From positions 1-42,763 of the forward strand of contig DATBNO010000068.1 of assembly GCA_036554285.1 (NCBI GenBank): a stretch of 42,763 nt of DNA, written 5' to 3'. A program made the position numbers and the translations under genes. Shown piece after piece: positions 1-9,730 of the stretch. Position 1 is the stretch's first letter. Each line of letters begins with the position of its first letter. Origin of the DNA: JADGGM01 sp025449955 (lineage in GTDB: Bacteria; Gemmatimonadota; Gemmatimonadetes; Gemmatimonadales; Gemmatimonadaceae). The notes below the pieces were generated by a model. It made no database searches, was not told the DNA's origin, and saw only the letters and a list, made by a program, of their open reading frames with translations.

Positions 1-22
1 TGGGAAAGTTCCGATAGGCGGG

Positions 23-2692
23 GTGGACATGGCAAGTGGGGAAGAAGGACCTCAAAGCGACAATCTCAGCACCTACCGAGCCAAGCGGTCCACCGACAGG
101 ACGCCGGAGCCGTTCGGAACCGTGTCGCCGGTGCCGGGGCACCTGTTCGTGGTGCACAAGCATGCGGCGAGGCAGCTGCACTTCGACCTCCGGCTCGAGA
201 TGGACGGTGTGCTGCGCTCGTGGGCGGTGCCCAAGGGACCGTCGTACGACACCAACGACAAGCGGTTGGCGGTCAAAGTGGAGGACCATCCGCTCGAGTA
301 CGGCGATTTCGAGGGGATCATTCCGGCGGGCAACTACGGCGCCGGCGGGGTGATCGTGTGGGACCGGGGCGAATGGGTGCCGCTCGAGGATTGGCGCGAG
401 GGGCTCGAGAAGGGGAAGCTGTTGTTCGAGCTCAAGGGTTACAAGCTGCACGGCAAGTGGACGCTCGTGAAGATCAAGAAAAGCGAGCGCGATTGGCTGT
501 TCATCAAGGAGCGCGACGCGTGGGTCAAGCAGCCCGGCGACGAGTTCCCGGAGGAGTCGGTGTTGTCGGGCCTAACGGTGGAGGAGGTGAAGGCCGGGGG
601 CCTCAAGACCAAGACCGAATCGGTGCGCGTCGAGCTGGACGATACGGAGGCCAAGCGCGCGCGCGTCGAACCGCGCACGGTCGAGGTGATGCTGGCCGAG
701 CCATCGGACACGATCTTCACGCGCGACGGGTGGCTGTTCGAGCTCAAGCTGGACGGATACCGGCTGCTCGCCGCCAAGCAGCATGGCGAGGCGCTGCTGC
801 TGACGCGCAACGGCAACGACTACACGGCGGTCTTCCCCGAGATCGCGCGCGCGGTGGCGGCGCTTCCGTTAGACAGTTGCATCGTGGACGGCGAGGTGGT
901 GGTGCTGGACCCGCAGGGGAAGCCGAGCTTCGCGCGGCTGCAGCAGCGCGGTCGCTTGTCGTCGACGTTGGACATCAAGCGCGCGGCGGTGGAGCTGCCG
1001 GCGACGTTCTACGTGTTCGACTTTCTGGCGTTCGATGACTTCGACTTGCGGCCGCTGCCGCTCACCAAGCGCAAGGCCTTGTTGGCCGAGACGATGCCAA
1101 AGTTAGGCGCGCTGCGCGTGCTCGATCACATCGAGCGCGAGGGCGAACGGTTCCTGGAGCAGGTCGCCGCGTTGGGACTCGAGGGCGTGATCGCCAAGCG
1201 CGCCGATGCGCGCTATCGCGGCGGCCGCTCGGATTCGTGGCTCAAGATCAAAGCGGAGAAGACCGGCGACTTCGTGATCGTCGGATTCACGGCGCCCAAG
1301 GGCGGCCGCGGCCATTTCGGCGCGCTGCAGTTGGCGGACATGGTGAACGGGACGCTCACGTACGCCGGCCGCGCGGGCACCGGATTCGATGACGACCTGC
1401 TAGGCGAGATCGGCGCGATGCTCTCACCCCTCGTGCGGCGCGACGCGCCGTGCGCGGGGCCGGCGGTCGAGCCGGCCGCCGAGCCGCGGCCGTCGAGCGA
1501 CATTCCCGATACCAAGACGACGACGTGGGTCGAGCCAAAGTACGTGTGTGAGGTGCGCTTCCGCGAATGGACGCCGGACGGGGTAATCCGGCATCCGGCA
1601 TTCTTGAGAATGCGCCCCGACAAGGATGCGCGCGACTGCGACCGCCAGGGCTGGAGCGCCGTGCCTAACGCCGGCGCGGCGGACGACGCGGCCGCGGGTG
1701 ATGCCGCGGGTGATGCCGCGGGTGATGGCGCGGATGCCGCCGCGCCGCCGCCGGTCGCGCCGCAGCGCGAAGAAAAAACGGTCGCGTTCTCGAATCTCAA
1801 GAAAGTGTATTGGCCGGCCGAGCGATATACGAAGGGCGACCTCATCGAGTACTATCGCGCGGTGTCGCCCTGGCTGCTGCCGTACCTGCGCCATCGACCG
1901 GTGGTCCTAACACGCTACCCGGATGGCATCGAAGGCAAGATGTTCTACCAAAAAGATGCGCCCGAGTTCGCGCCGCGCTGGATCCGTACGATTCCCATCT
2001 GGAGCGAGGACACGCAACGCGAGATCCGCTACTTCGTGTGCGACGACGAAGAAACGCTGCTCTACATCGCGAACATGGGGTCGATCCCGCTGCACATCTG
2101 GGCGAGCCGCGTGGGGTCGCTCGAGCAGCCGGACTGGTGCGTGATCGACCTCGATCCCAAAGAAGCGCCGTTCTCCGACGTGGTGCGCACGGCGATCGTG
2201 CTGCGGCGCTTGTGCGAGTCGATCGAGCTCCCGAGCTACGCGAAAACGACGGGTAAGACGGGACTGCACATCATGCTGCCCCTGGGCCGGCAGATCACGT
2301 ACGCGCAGTCGCGCACGTTAGGCGAGCTCCTGGCGCGGCTGGTGCTGCGCGAGAGCCACGACTACGCGACCATCATCCGGCACGTGACGAAGCGCGGCGA
2401 CAAGGTGTATCTCGACTATCTGCAGAACCGGCACGGGCAGACGATCGTCGCGCCGTTCAGCGTGCGCCCGCTGCCCGGGGCCACGGTGTCGATGCCGCTC
2501 GAGTGGGGCGAGGTGAACGACACGCTCGATCCGAGGGATTTCACGATCCGGAATGCGCTCGAGCGCCTCGACCGGTTAGGCGCGGACCCGTGCGCGCCGG
2601 TGCTGGAGGAAAAGCCGGATCTGGCCGGGGCGCTGCAGCGGTTGGCTGCGGTGCTGGCGCAGGGCGAGGATCCGGTCGAGGAGCGGGGCTAG
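23..2692 (+). CDS. ligD: ATP-dependent DNA ligase LigD (phosphoesterase-ligase-polymerase)
   Basis: Multidomain enzyme of bacterial non-homologous end joining that trims, fills and seals double-strand breaks with Ku. The domain order is 3'-phosphoesterase (about residues 17-165), ATP-dependent ligase with OB fold (about 220-545), then primase-like polymerase (about 590-875), the order known for the Pseudomonas enzyme. The phosphoesterase has the LHFDLR core with likely metal residues H47, H53, D55, R57 and H89. The ligase nucleotidyl lysine is K242 in ELKLDGYR. The polymerase has the metal pair D709/D711 in VIDLDP. At 889 aa it is full length for this type. The start is GTG 23 or ATG 29. The frame is open to the left edge, but the family N-terminus (TYRAKR) begins at residue 17, so a start here fits. 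An Ala/Gly/Asp-rich linker separates ligase and polymerase. No Ku gene is visible; it may lie outside the window. Confidence 0.95.
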   Translation: MDMASGEEGPQSDNLSTYRAKRSTDRTPEPFGTVSPVPGHLFVVHKHAARQLHFDLRLEMDGVLRSWAVPKGPSYDTNDKRLAVKVEDHPLEYGDFEGIIPAGNYGAGGVIVWDRGEWVPLEDWREGLEKGKLLFELKGYKLHGKWTLVKIKKSERDWLFIKERDAWVKQPGDEFPEESVLSGLTVEEVKAGGLKTKTESVRVELDDTEAKRARVEPRTVEVMLAEPSDTIFTRDGWLFELKLDGYRLLAAKQHGEALLLTRNGNDYTAVFPEIARAVAALPLDSCIVDGEVVVLDPQGKPSFARLQQRGRLSSTLDIKRAAVELPATFYVFDFLAFDDFDLRPLPLTKRKALLAETMPKLGALRVLDHIEREGERFLEQVAALGLEGVIAKRADARYRGGRSDSWLKIKAEKTGDFVIVGFTAPKGGRGHFGALQLADMVNGTLTYAGRAGTGFDDDLLGEIGAMLSPLVRRDAPCAGPAVEPAAEPRPSSDIPDTKTTTWVEPKYVCEVRFREWTPDGVIRHPAFLRMRPDKDARDCDRQGWSAVPNAGAADDAAAGDAAGDAAGDGADAAAPPPVAPQREEKTVAFSNLKKVYWPAERYTKGDLIEYYRAVSPWLLPYLRHRPVVLTRYPDGIEGKMFYQKDAPEFAPRWIRTIPIWSEDTQREIRYFVCDDEETLLYIANMGSIPLHIWASRVGSLEQPDWCVIDLDPKEAPFSDVVRTAIVLRRLCESIELPSYAKTTGKTGLHIMLPLGRQITYAQSRTLGELLARLVLRESHDYATIIRHVTKRGDKVYLDYLQNRHGQTIVAPFSVRPLPGATVSMPLEWGEVNDTLDPRDFTIRNALERLDRLGADPCAPVLEEKPDLAGALQRLAAVLAQGEDPVEERG
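1691..1726 (+). repeat. Three tandem 12-bp repeats in the ligD linker
   Basis: Three perfect copies of GCCGCGGGTGAT, followed by a degenerate fourth. They encode repeated Ala-Ala-Gly-Asp units around residues 557-570, in the linker between the ligase and polymerase domains. The unit is a multiple of three, so copy-number change would keep the frame and alter linker length. Confidence 0.9.
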
Positions 2693-2860
2693 TGAGCAGC
2701 GTCTGATTTGTTGATAGCAGCAAGAGGGAAGAGGGAAGCGCGCGCGACCGGCCGGCCGAAGGACGCAAGCACCCGATCGAGCTCGCGGCCGTGTTCGCCC
2801 AAGCGAGAAGGGCCGCGGCCGGCCGCGCGCCCAACGCAACGCGCGTTGCCGTACGTACCG
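2693..2860. other. Convergent intergenic region ligD/msrA with palindromes
   Basis: This 168-bp gap separates the stops of two converging genes. It holds a short GAGGGAAG-type fragment (about 2724-2747) that matches the start of the palindromic family seen downstream, and a perfect 14-bp palindrome GCAACGCGCGTTGC at 2836-2849. Either could fold as a bidirectional terminator, although no T-tract follows. The msrA stop codon (TAA) lies in a GTTAGGC motif at the right end of the gap. No gene is seen here. Confidence 0.5.
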
Positions 2861-3394
2861 TTAGGCAGTCGACGCGGCGGTCGCGGCGCGCTTGGGCAGC
2901 ACCCAACCGGGCCGCACGAAATGACACGTGTAGCCGTTGGGGATCCGCTCCAGATAATCCTGGTGCTCGGGCTCCGCTTCCCAGAAGGGACCGGCCGGCT
3001 CGACTTCGGTCGCGACTTTGCCGGGCCACAAGCCCGACGCGTCGACGTCGGCGATCGTGTCGCGCGCCACGCGCTCCTGCTCGGGACTGGTATAGAAAAT
3101 CGCCGAGCGATAGCTGGGCCCAAGGTCGTTGCCCTGGCGATTGCGCGTGGTCGGATCGTGGATCTGGAAGAAGAACTCGAGCAGCGTGCGAAAGCTCGTC
3201 TTGGCGGGATCGAAGATGACCTCGATCGCCTCGGCGTGCGTGCCGTGGTGGCGATACGTCGCGTTAGGCACGTCGCCGCCGGAGTAGCCGACCCGTGTCG
3301 AGATGACGCCCGGCTGCCGCCGCACGAGTTGCTGCACGCCCCAGAAGCAGCCCCCGGCGAGGACTGCGCGTTCAGTATTGGCGCTGTTGGCCAT
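2861..3394 (-). CDS. msrA: Peptide methionine sulfoxide reductase MsrA
   Basis: Reduces the S-epimer of methionine sulfoxide in proteins, repairing oxidative damage in the cytoplasm with thioredoxin as the usual reductant. The catalytic motif GCFWG is at residues 15-19, with C16 the nucleophile. Other family blocks are present: RVGYSGG, YRHHGTHAEAIEV and the conserved Tyr-rich PSYRSAIFY segment. The length of 177 aa is normal for a single-domain MsrA. The start ATG at 3394 has a GGAGGG ribosome site seven bases upstream. The gene stands alone, converging on ligD, and its stop is supplied by a GTTAGGC motif. No MsrB is fused or adjacent. Confidence 0.95.
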   Translation of the reverse strand: MANSANTERAVLAGGCFWGVQQLVRRQPGVISTRVGYSGGDVPNATYRHHGTHAEAIEVIFDPAKTSFRTLLEFFFQIHDPTTRNRQGNDLGPSYRSAIFYTSPEQERVARDTIADVDASGLWPGKVATEVEPAGPFWEAEPEHQDYLERIPNGYTCHFVRPGWVLPKRAATAASTA

Positions 3395-3550
3395 GGTAGT
3401 ACCCTCCCCTGTTCACCGTAACCCGGCCGCGCGTCCGATTCAAGGCACAGCATCCAGGTGGGTGCGCCAGTGATTTTGGATGCGCACCGAAGCGATCTTC
3501 CCCATCCCTCGCATCCCTTTCGTTGTCCCTTACCCCTTTGTCGAAAATGC

Positions 3551-6241
3551 TCAGTCCGCGCGCAGCGCCTCGTTCGCGTCGACGCGCGCGGCGCGCGCAG
3601 CGGGGATCGCGCTGGCCAGACACGTCACGCCCACCAGCACCCCGGCCACCACGAGCACGACCACCGGGTCGCGCGGCGACTCGTCGAACAACAGCGGTGA
3701 CAGCCATCGGCTGGCGATGAGCGCGAGCGCGATGCCGATCCCCATCCCGATCACCCCCAGGCGAAGTCCGTCGCGGAGCACGAGGCCCGTGAGATTCAGC
3801 ACACGCGCGCCGAGCGCAATGCGGACGCCGATCTCGTGCGTGCGCTGGGTGACGTTGTAGGCGATCACGCTGTAAATACCGATCGCCGCGAGCGCCAGCG
3901 CGAGCACGCCTAACGCAGTGAACATCGTCGCGCCGATCTGCCACGACTGTTCCGCGCCCCGAACCAGGTCGGAGAACGGCTCGACCGTGATGTACGAGAC
4001 GCCCGGCATGAGGGTCTGGAGGTGGCGCCGGACGCGCTCGACGTCGTCCGCCGCGCGGCCGAGCACGCGGACGTACAGCCCGTAGGTCGGGCGGCTCACC
4101 TGCTCGGCGGCCAGATAATAGTTCGCCTCGGCCTGGTGCGAGATGGCGCGCGTAATCGTGTTCTCGGCGACGCCGACGACCGTCGAGCAGGGCATCGAAT
4201 CCGTACCCATCTTGATGCACTTGCCTAACGCATTCTGTCCGGGCCACAGGCGGTGCGCCATCTCGGCGCTCACGACGATCGACAATGGGCCGCCTAGGCG
4301 GTCCGTCGAATCGATGGCACGGCCGGCCAGGATGCGCGTCCCCACCGTGCGGAAATAGCCGGGCGAGACGAGCTGCAATCCGAACGGCCCCAGCCGCCGC
4401 ACCGAATCGATGCCCGGCACCGTGAACCCTGTCCCCTCGAAGTCGGCGAACGGGATGCTCACCCGCTGCGTGGCACCCGCGACGCCCGGCATCGCGGCGG
4501 CTTCGTCCGTGAGACGGCGCAGCAGCGTTTTCTGCTCGTCGGTGGACAGCTTCATACCGCGCAGGTTGATATCGGCCACCAGCGTGTGGTCGACGTCGTA
4601 GCCTAACGGAATGGCGCGCACGTTGCCGAAGCTGCGCAGGAAGAGGCCGGCCGCGATGAGGAGCGCCGTGGACAGCGCACCCTGCACGACGACGAGCACG
4701 GTACGTGCGCGCGAGCGCTGGTAGGTGCCCTCGCGGGCGCCCGCCTTGAGCGCGGCGGCGAGGTCGCTGCGCGCGCCGAAGAGGGCCGGGGCGACACCGG
4801 TCGCGAGGCCCACCACGAGCGCGATGACCGCGCAGAAGATCACGGTGCGCGCGTCGACCAGGCCGCCGCCCAACGGCGCGGCGTCGCCGTACAGCCTCGT
4901 GAACCCGGCGGCGACGGCCCAGCCGACGCCCAACCCAGTTAGGCCGCCGGCGCCGGCGAGCAGGAGGCCTTCGGTGAGCAGCTGGCCGACGAGCCGCCCG
5001 CGGCCGACGCCCAGCGCCAGGCGCAGGGCGATCTCGCGGCGCCGGCGAAAGGCGCGCGCCAGCAGCAGCCCGGCCACGTTCGCGCCGGCCACGATCAACG
5101 TCACGAGCGCCACCGCACCCACCCAGAACGGAATGCGCCCCTCGGCGCCGGCATCGGGGGACCGGCCTAACGGAGTCGGCGCGAGCGCCATTGCCGGCTG
5201 CGCCACCGCCAGCGGCGCGACCGTCGGGTCCATGTCCCGCTCCGCCTGCCAGCTGCGGCGATACGCCGTGCTGATGTCGGCCGTTGCGGCGGCGAGCGAC
5301 ACGCCCGGCTTTCGGCGCACGATCGTGGCCAGCCAACCCCAATTGTAGTTGTCGGCGTACGTGTGATTCCGCAGACCCGCGTATGCGTTGACCGGAACCC
5401 ACGCCACGGGCGTCTCGCCGACGTCCATACCCGCGAACCCCTCCGGCGCCACCCCGATGATCGTGTACGCGCCCTGCCCGATCGCAATCGTCGAGCCGAG
5501 GACGTCGCTGCGTCCGCCGTAGCGCGACTGCCAGTAGGGATAGCTGAGCACCGCGACCAGCGCGCCGGCGGGCGGCGTGTCCTCGCTCGCCGAATAGAAG
5601 CGGCCGAGGGCCGGACGCACGTCGAAGAACGAAAACAGATTCGCGCTCGCGCGGCCGACGAGCATCTCGCCGGCATCCTGCCCAACACCGACCGCCATCT
5701 TGGCGTCGGCATACACGGCCATCTGCGAGAACGAGTGGGTCCATTGCTGGACGTCGAGATAGCGCCGATACTCGAAGTAGCCGTCCACTGCGCGTTCGCC
5801 GCGCAGCTCGTACGACATGAAGGCGCGGCTCACGGTGGCGGGATCGTGCATGAGCGCGGGCGGCCGGAACATGATCCGGTCGATGACGCTGAAGATGCCC
5901 GCGGTGGCGCCGATTCCGAGCCCGAGCGTCATGATGACGGCGAGAGTGAAGCCCGGCGTGAGGCGGAGCGACCGCACGGCATAACGCAGGTCCTGCGTCA
6001 CGATGTCGAGGAGGCCGATCCCGCGCACGTCGCGGTCGTCGTCCTTGATCCGCTCTACGCCGCCTAACGCAATTCGCGCCCGTCGCTCGGCTTCGCCGCG
6101 CGGCACGCCGGCGCGCACGTACTTGTCCGCCTCGCGCTGCAGATGAAACGCCAGCTCCGCATCGAGGTCGCGCTCGACCGCGCCACGCCGAACGATGGCA
6201 CGCACGCGATACCGCAGCTCACTCCAGAGTCGTCCGAGCAT
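3551..6241 (-). CDS. ADOP-family ABC transporter permease 1
   Basis: Large permease of the acidobacterial duplicated orphan permease (ADOP) type, related to MacB/FtsX. The first ~80 residues are a cytoplasmic helical segment (DLDAELAFHLQ). Then come two tandem units, each a periplasmic MacB-type core domain plus FtsX membrane helices. The first membrane helix follows the TPGFTL signature near residue 95, and the protein ends with the family motif PAARAARVDANEALR. At 896 aa it is typical. No ATPase is encoded nearby, which is normal for this orphan family. It starts three bases after the padR stop on the same strand, so the two are almost certainly cotranscribed. The substrate is unknown. Confidence 0.92.
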   Translation of the reverse strand: MLGRLWSELRYRVRAIVRRGAVERDLDAELAFHLQREADKYVRAGVPRGEAERRARIALGGVERIKDDDRDVRGIGLLDIVTQDLRYAVRSLRLTPGFTLAVIMTLGLGIGATAGIFSVIDRIMFRPPALMHDPATVSRAFMSYELRGERAVDGYFEYRRYLDVQQWTHSFSQMAVYADAKMAVGVGQDAGEMLVGRASANLFSFFDVRPALGRFYSASEDTPPAGALVAVLSYPYWQSRYGGRSDVLGSTIAIGQGAYTIIGVAPEGFAGMDVGETPVAWVPVNAYAGLRNHTYADNYNWGWLATIVRRKPGVSLAAATADISTAYRRSWQAERDMDPTVAPLAVAQPAMALAPTPLGRSPDAGAEGRIPFWVGAVALVTLIVAGANVAGLLLARAFRRRREIALRLALGVGRGRLVGQLLTEGLLLAGAGGLTGLGVGWAVAAGFTRLYGDAAPLGGGLVDARTVIFCAVIALVVGLATGVAPALFGARSDLAAALKAGAREGTYQRSRARTVLVVVQGALSTALLIAAGLFLRSFGNVRAIPLGYDVDHTLVADINLRGMKLSTDEQKTLLRRLTDEAAAMPGVAGATQRVSIPFADFEGTGFTVPGIDSVRRLGPFGLQLVSPGYFRTVGTRILAGRAIDSTDRLGGPLSIVVSAEMAHRLWPGQNALGKCIKMGTDSMPCSTVVGVAENTITRAISHQAEANYYLAAEQVSRPTYGLYVRVLGRAADDVERVRRHLQTLMPGVSYITVEPFSDLVRGAEQSWQIGATMFTALGVLALALAAIGIYSVIAYNVTQRTHEIGVRIALGARVLNLTGLVLRDGLRLGVIGMGIGIALALIASRWLSPLLFDESPRDPVVVLVVAGVLVGVTCLASAIPAARAARVDANEALRAD

Positions 6242-6244
6242 GGA

Positions 6245-6571
6245 TCACCGCATCTCGAGCACGAGCGACACGGCCGTGGTCAATTTCTGCCACGCATCCA
6301 CCTCGGCGCCCAGCTGTTTGCGGCCTGCGCGCGTGAGCTCGTAGAACTTCGCGTGCCGGTTGTTGTCGGATGGCCCCCAATTCGCCGAGATCCATCCGCG
6401 CCGCTCGAGGCGATGCAGCGCCGGATAGAGCGAACCTTGCGGCACGTCGACCATGGCGCGCGACACCTGTCGCAAGCGCTCGGAAATCGCCCAGCCGTGC
6501 TGCGGCTGGAGCGAGAGGGCCTTGAGAATGAGGAGATCGAGGGTGCCTTGCGGCAGGTCGAGACGATCCAT
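6245..6571 (-). CDS. PadR-family transcriptional regulator 1
   Basis: Winged-helix repressor of the short PadR type (about 108 aa). The opening PQGTLDLLILKAL, the GSLYPALHRLERRGWI recognition-helix and wing region, and the ELTRAGRKQL block are all diagnostic. An upstream in-frame ATG at 6628 exists, but the start at 6571 is preferred because the family begins there and AAGGGGA lies just before it. The longer version would also read through the palindrome at 6578-6631. It is the first gene of a two-gene unit with ADOP permease 1, which it probably controls together with its own expression. Confidence 0.92.
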   Translation of the reverse strand: MDRLDLPQGTLDLLILKALSLQPQHGWAISERLRQVSRAMVDVPQGSLYPALHRLERRGWISANWGPSDNNRHAKFYELTRAGRKQLGAEVDAWQKLTTAVSLVLEMR

Positions 6572-6577
6572 GGGTTC

Positions 6578-6631
6578 CCCTTGCGCTTCTACAGGATCGT
6601 AGATAATACGACTCCTGTAGAAGCGCAAGGG
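6578..6631 (-). promoter_or_regulatory. Long palindrome upstream of padR 1, probable operator
   Basis: A 19-bp perfect inverted repeat (6578-6596 and 6613-6631) flanks an inner 5-bp repeat TCGTA/TACGA (6597-6601 and 6607-6611) around GATAA. Only one base, C6612, breaks the symmetry of the 54-bp palindrome. It lies six bases upstream of the padR ATG and overlaps where the ribosome site and promoter should be. Position and symmetry fit autoregulation by a dimeric PadR; a transcribed hairpin that controls translation is the alternative. Confidence 0.7.
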
Positions 6632-6807
6632 CGAGGGAAGCGCGCGCTAGCGCGCAGCTGAGGGAAGCGCTGCGCTCGGGGAAGCGGGAAGCGGCGGCGA
6701 CACCGCCTGAGGCGTGGAACGACATCGAGGCACGCGCACGATGCGGCCGCGACGCGTGCCGCGTCCGCTCTCTCACTCCGCACGCAAATTGATGTTCTAT
6801 CCGACCC

Positions 6808-8568
<1,761 letters not shown>

Positions 8569-8840
8569 ACTTCGATCCGACAACTCGCCCTCGCGGCGGG
8601 TGAATGCGAACGGGGGAACGCTGTCGCGCGTCTCCGCACGAACGAACACTCGGTACGCACTTGCCGGTCGTGAGCGACGATGGTCGCCATCGACACCCCA
8701 AAAACCTACGACCGGGTTACGCCGATGCAAGAGAGTGCCGCGACGCGCCAACCGCCCGGGCCGAGTAGCCAAGGCGCGCGTTAGCGCCCATTTTTCGCGC
8801 CGACCAAAAACACCCAGCCCCCTGTTCCCAGAACGAATTC
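8569..8840. other. Divergent intergenic region
   Basis: This 272-bp gap lies between the divergent starts of the CHASE3 kinase and the DoxX-like gene, so promoters for both should lie here. I see no convincing -35/-10 pair, operator palindrome or small gene. The in-frame extension of the kinase through this region is rejected on composition. Confidence 0.4.
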
Positions 8841-9611
8841 ATGGATCGCTACCAACGCGTGGCGCGGGTCATCTTCGCAATCGGACTCATCGGGATGGGT
8901 GTCCTCGGCCTCGCGTTCGGGGACTTCGCGATGCAATGGCAGCCGGTGCCGGCAGGCCTTCCGTGGCGCGCGGACCTCGCATACTTCTGCGCGGCGCTCG
9001 AGCTCCTCACTGGCTTGGCGCTCCTCGTGCCTCGCCTCGCGAGCATCGCATCGCGCGTGGGCGTCGTGTACGCGGCGCTGTGGTGGGTGCTCCTCAAGAT
9101 TCCAGTGGTAGTCGCGGCCCCGCTGACGGAAGTCAGTTGGCTCGGGTTAGGCGAGATTGCGGTGATCCTCGCCGGCGCATGGACCCTCTATCTCTCGTAC
9201 GGGCGCGCCGAGCCAAGTGCAAAGGGTCTGCGACAGCCCGCGATCCTGTTCGGGCTCGCGCTCATTCCAATCGGGCTCTCCCACATCTTCTATACGACGG
9301 CCACCGCCTCGCTCGTGCCAGCCTGGCTTCCATTTCACCGCGGGTTGGCCTATTGCACGGGCGCGGCACAGGTCGCAGCCGGGCTCGGTGTGCTGTTCTC
9401 GGTAGTGCCGGCCTTGGCCGCGACGCTCGAGGCGACCGCGCTCAGCATCTTTACCATCGCGGTGTGGCTGCCGGGAGTGTTCGGCGCCCACGCCGGCCGT
9501 CTGCCGTGGACGGCTTTGACTATGTCGAGCATGATCACGGCAGGGGCATGGGTGGTAGCTGCCAGCGTTGCGTCTCGGCATCGAGCCCAACATTTGGAAG
9601 CGGCGCCGTAG
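8841..9611 (+). CDS. DoxX-like multipass membrane protein
   Basis: A 256-aa integral membrane protein with about seven hydrophobic segments spread over its whole length and almost no soluble part. The helix pattern and the Gly/Ala-rich segments (FAIGLIGMGVLGLAFGD, LELLTGLALLVPR) resemble the DoxX/DoxD-like quinol oxidase-associated group. The second half (from about residue 130) looks like a repeat of the same fold (HIFYTT, AAQVAAGLGVLF), so it may be a tandem duplication of a four-helix unit. I do not assign a reaction. It is a single gene between two kinase genes and starts at ATG 8841 with a weak ribosome site. Confidence 0.6.
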   Translation: MDRYQRVARVIFAIGLIGMGVLGLAFGDFAMQWQPVPAGLPWRADLAYFCAALELLTGLALLVPRLASIASRVGVVYAALWWVLLKIPVVVAAPLTEVSWLGLGEIAVILAGAWTLYLSYGRAEPSAKGLRQPAILFGLALIPIGLSHIFYTTATASLVPAWLPFHRGLAYCTGAAQVAAGLGVLFSVVPALAATLEATALSIFTIAVWLPGVFGAHAGRLPWTALTMSSMITAGAWVVAASVASRHRAQHLEAAP

Positions 9612-9708
9612 CCGACTCGATACCTGGCCGCGTTCTTGCCGCGATTTCGGGCGGCGGCGCGCGTTAGGAGTGACTTCGGGTCCCCAATTTCGGTAGGTAT
9701 GACCGTCT

Positions 9709-9720
9709 TACCCGCGGGTA
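9709..9720. promoter_or_regulatory. 12-bp palindrome upstream of the double-PAS kinase
   Basis: Perfect palindrome TACCCGCGGGTA, ending 10 bases before the kinase start at 9731. It could be a binding site for a dimeric regulator or overlap the ribosome-binding region. No regulator can be assigned. Confidence 0.3.
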
Positions 9721-9730
9721 TCGGCAGTAG

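Noticed and set aside
3372..5744. A 790-codon open frame on the minus strand inside ADOP permease 1
   Set aside because: It is Arg/Gly-rich with no domain pattern and lies in a shifted frame of a clear ADOP gene; long shadow frames are expected at this GC content.
8569..8772. N-terminal extension of the CHASE3 kinase
   Set aside because: Arg-rich composition unlike the family; ATG 8568 gives the normal helix-CHASE3 layout.
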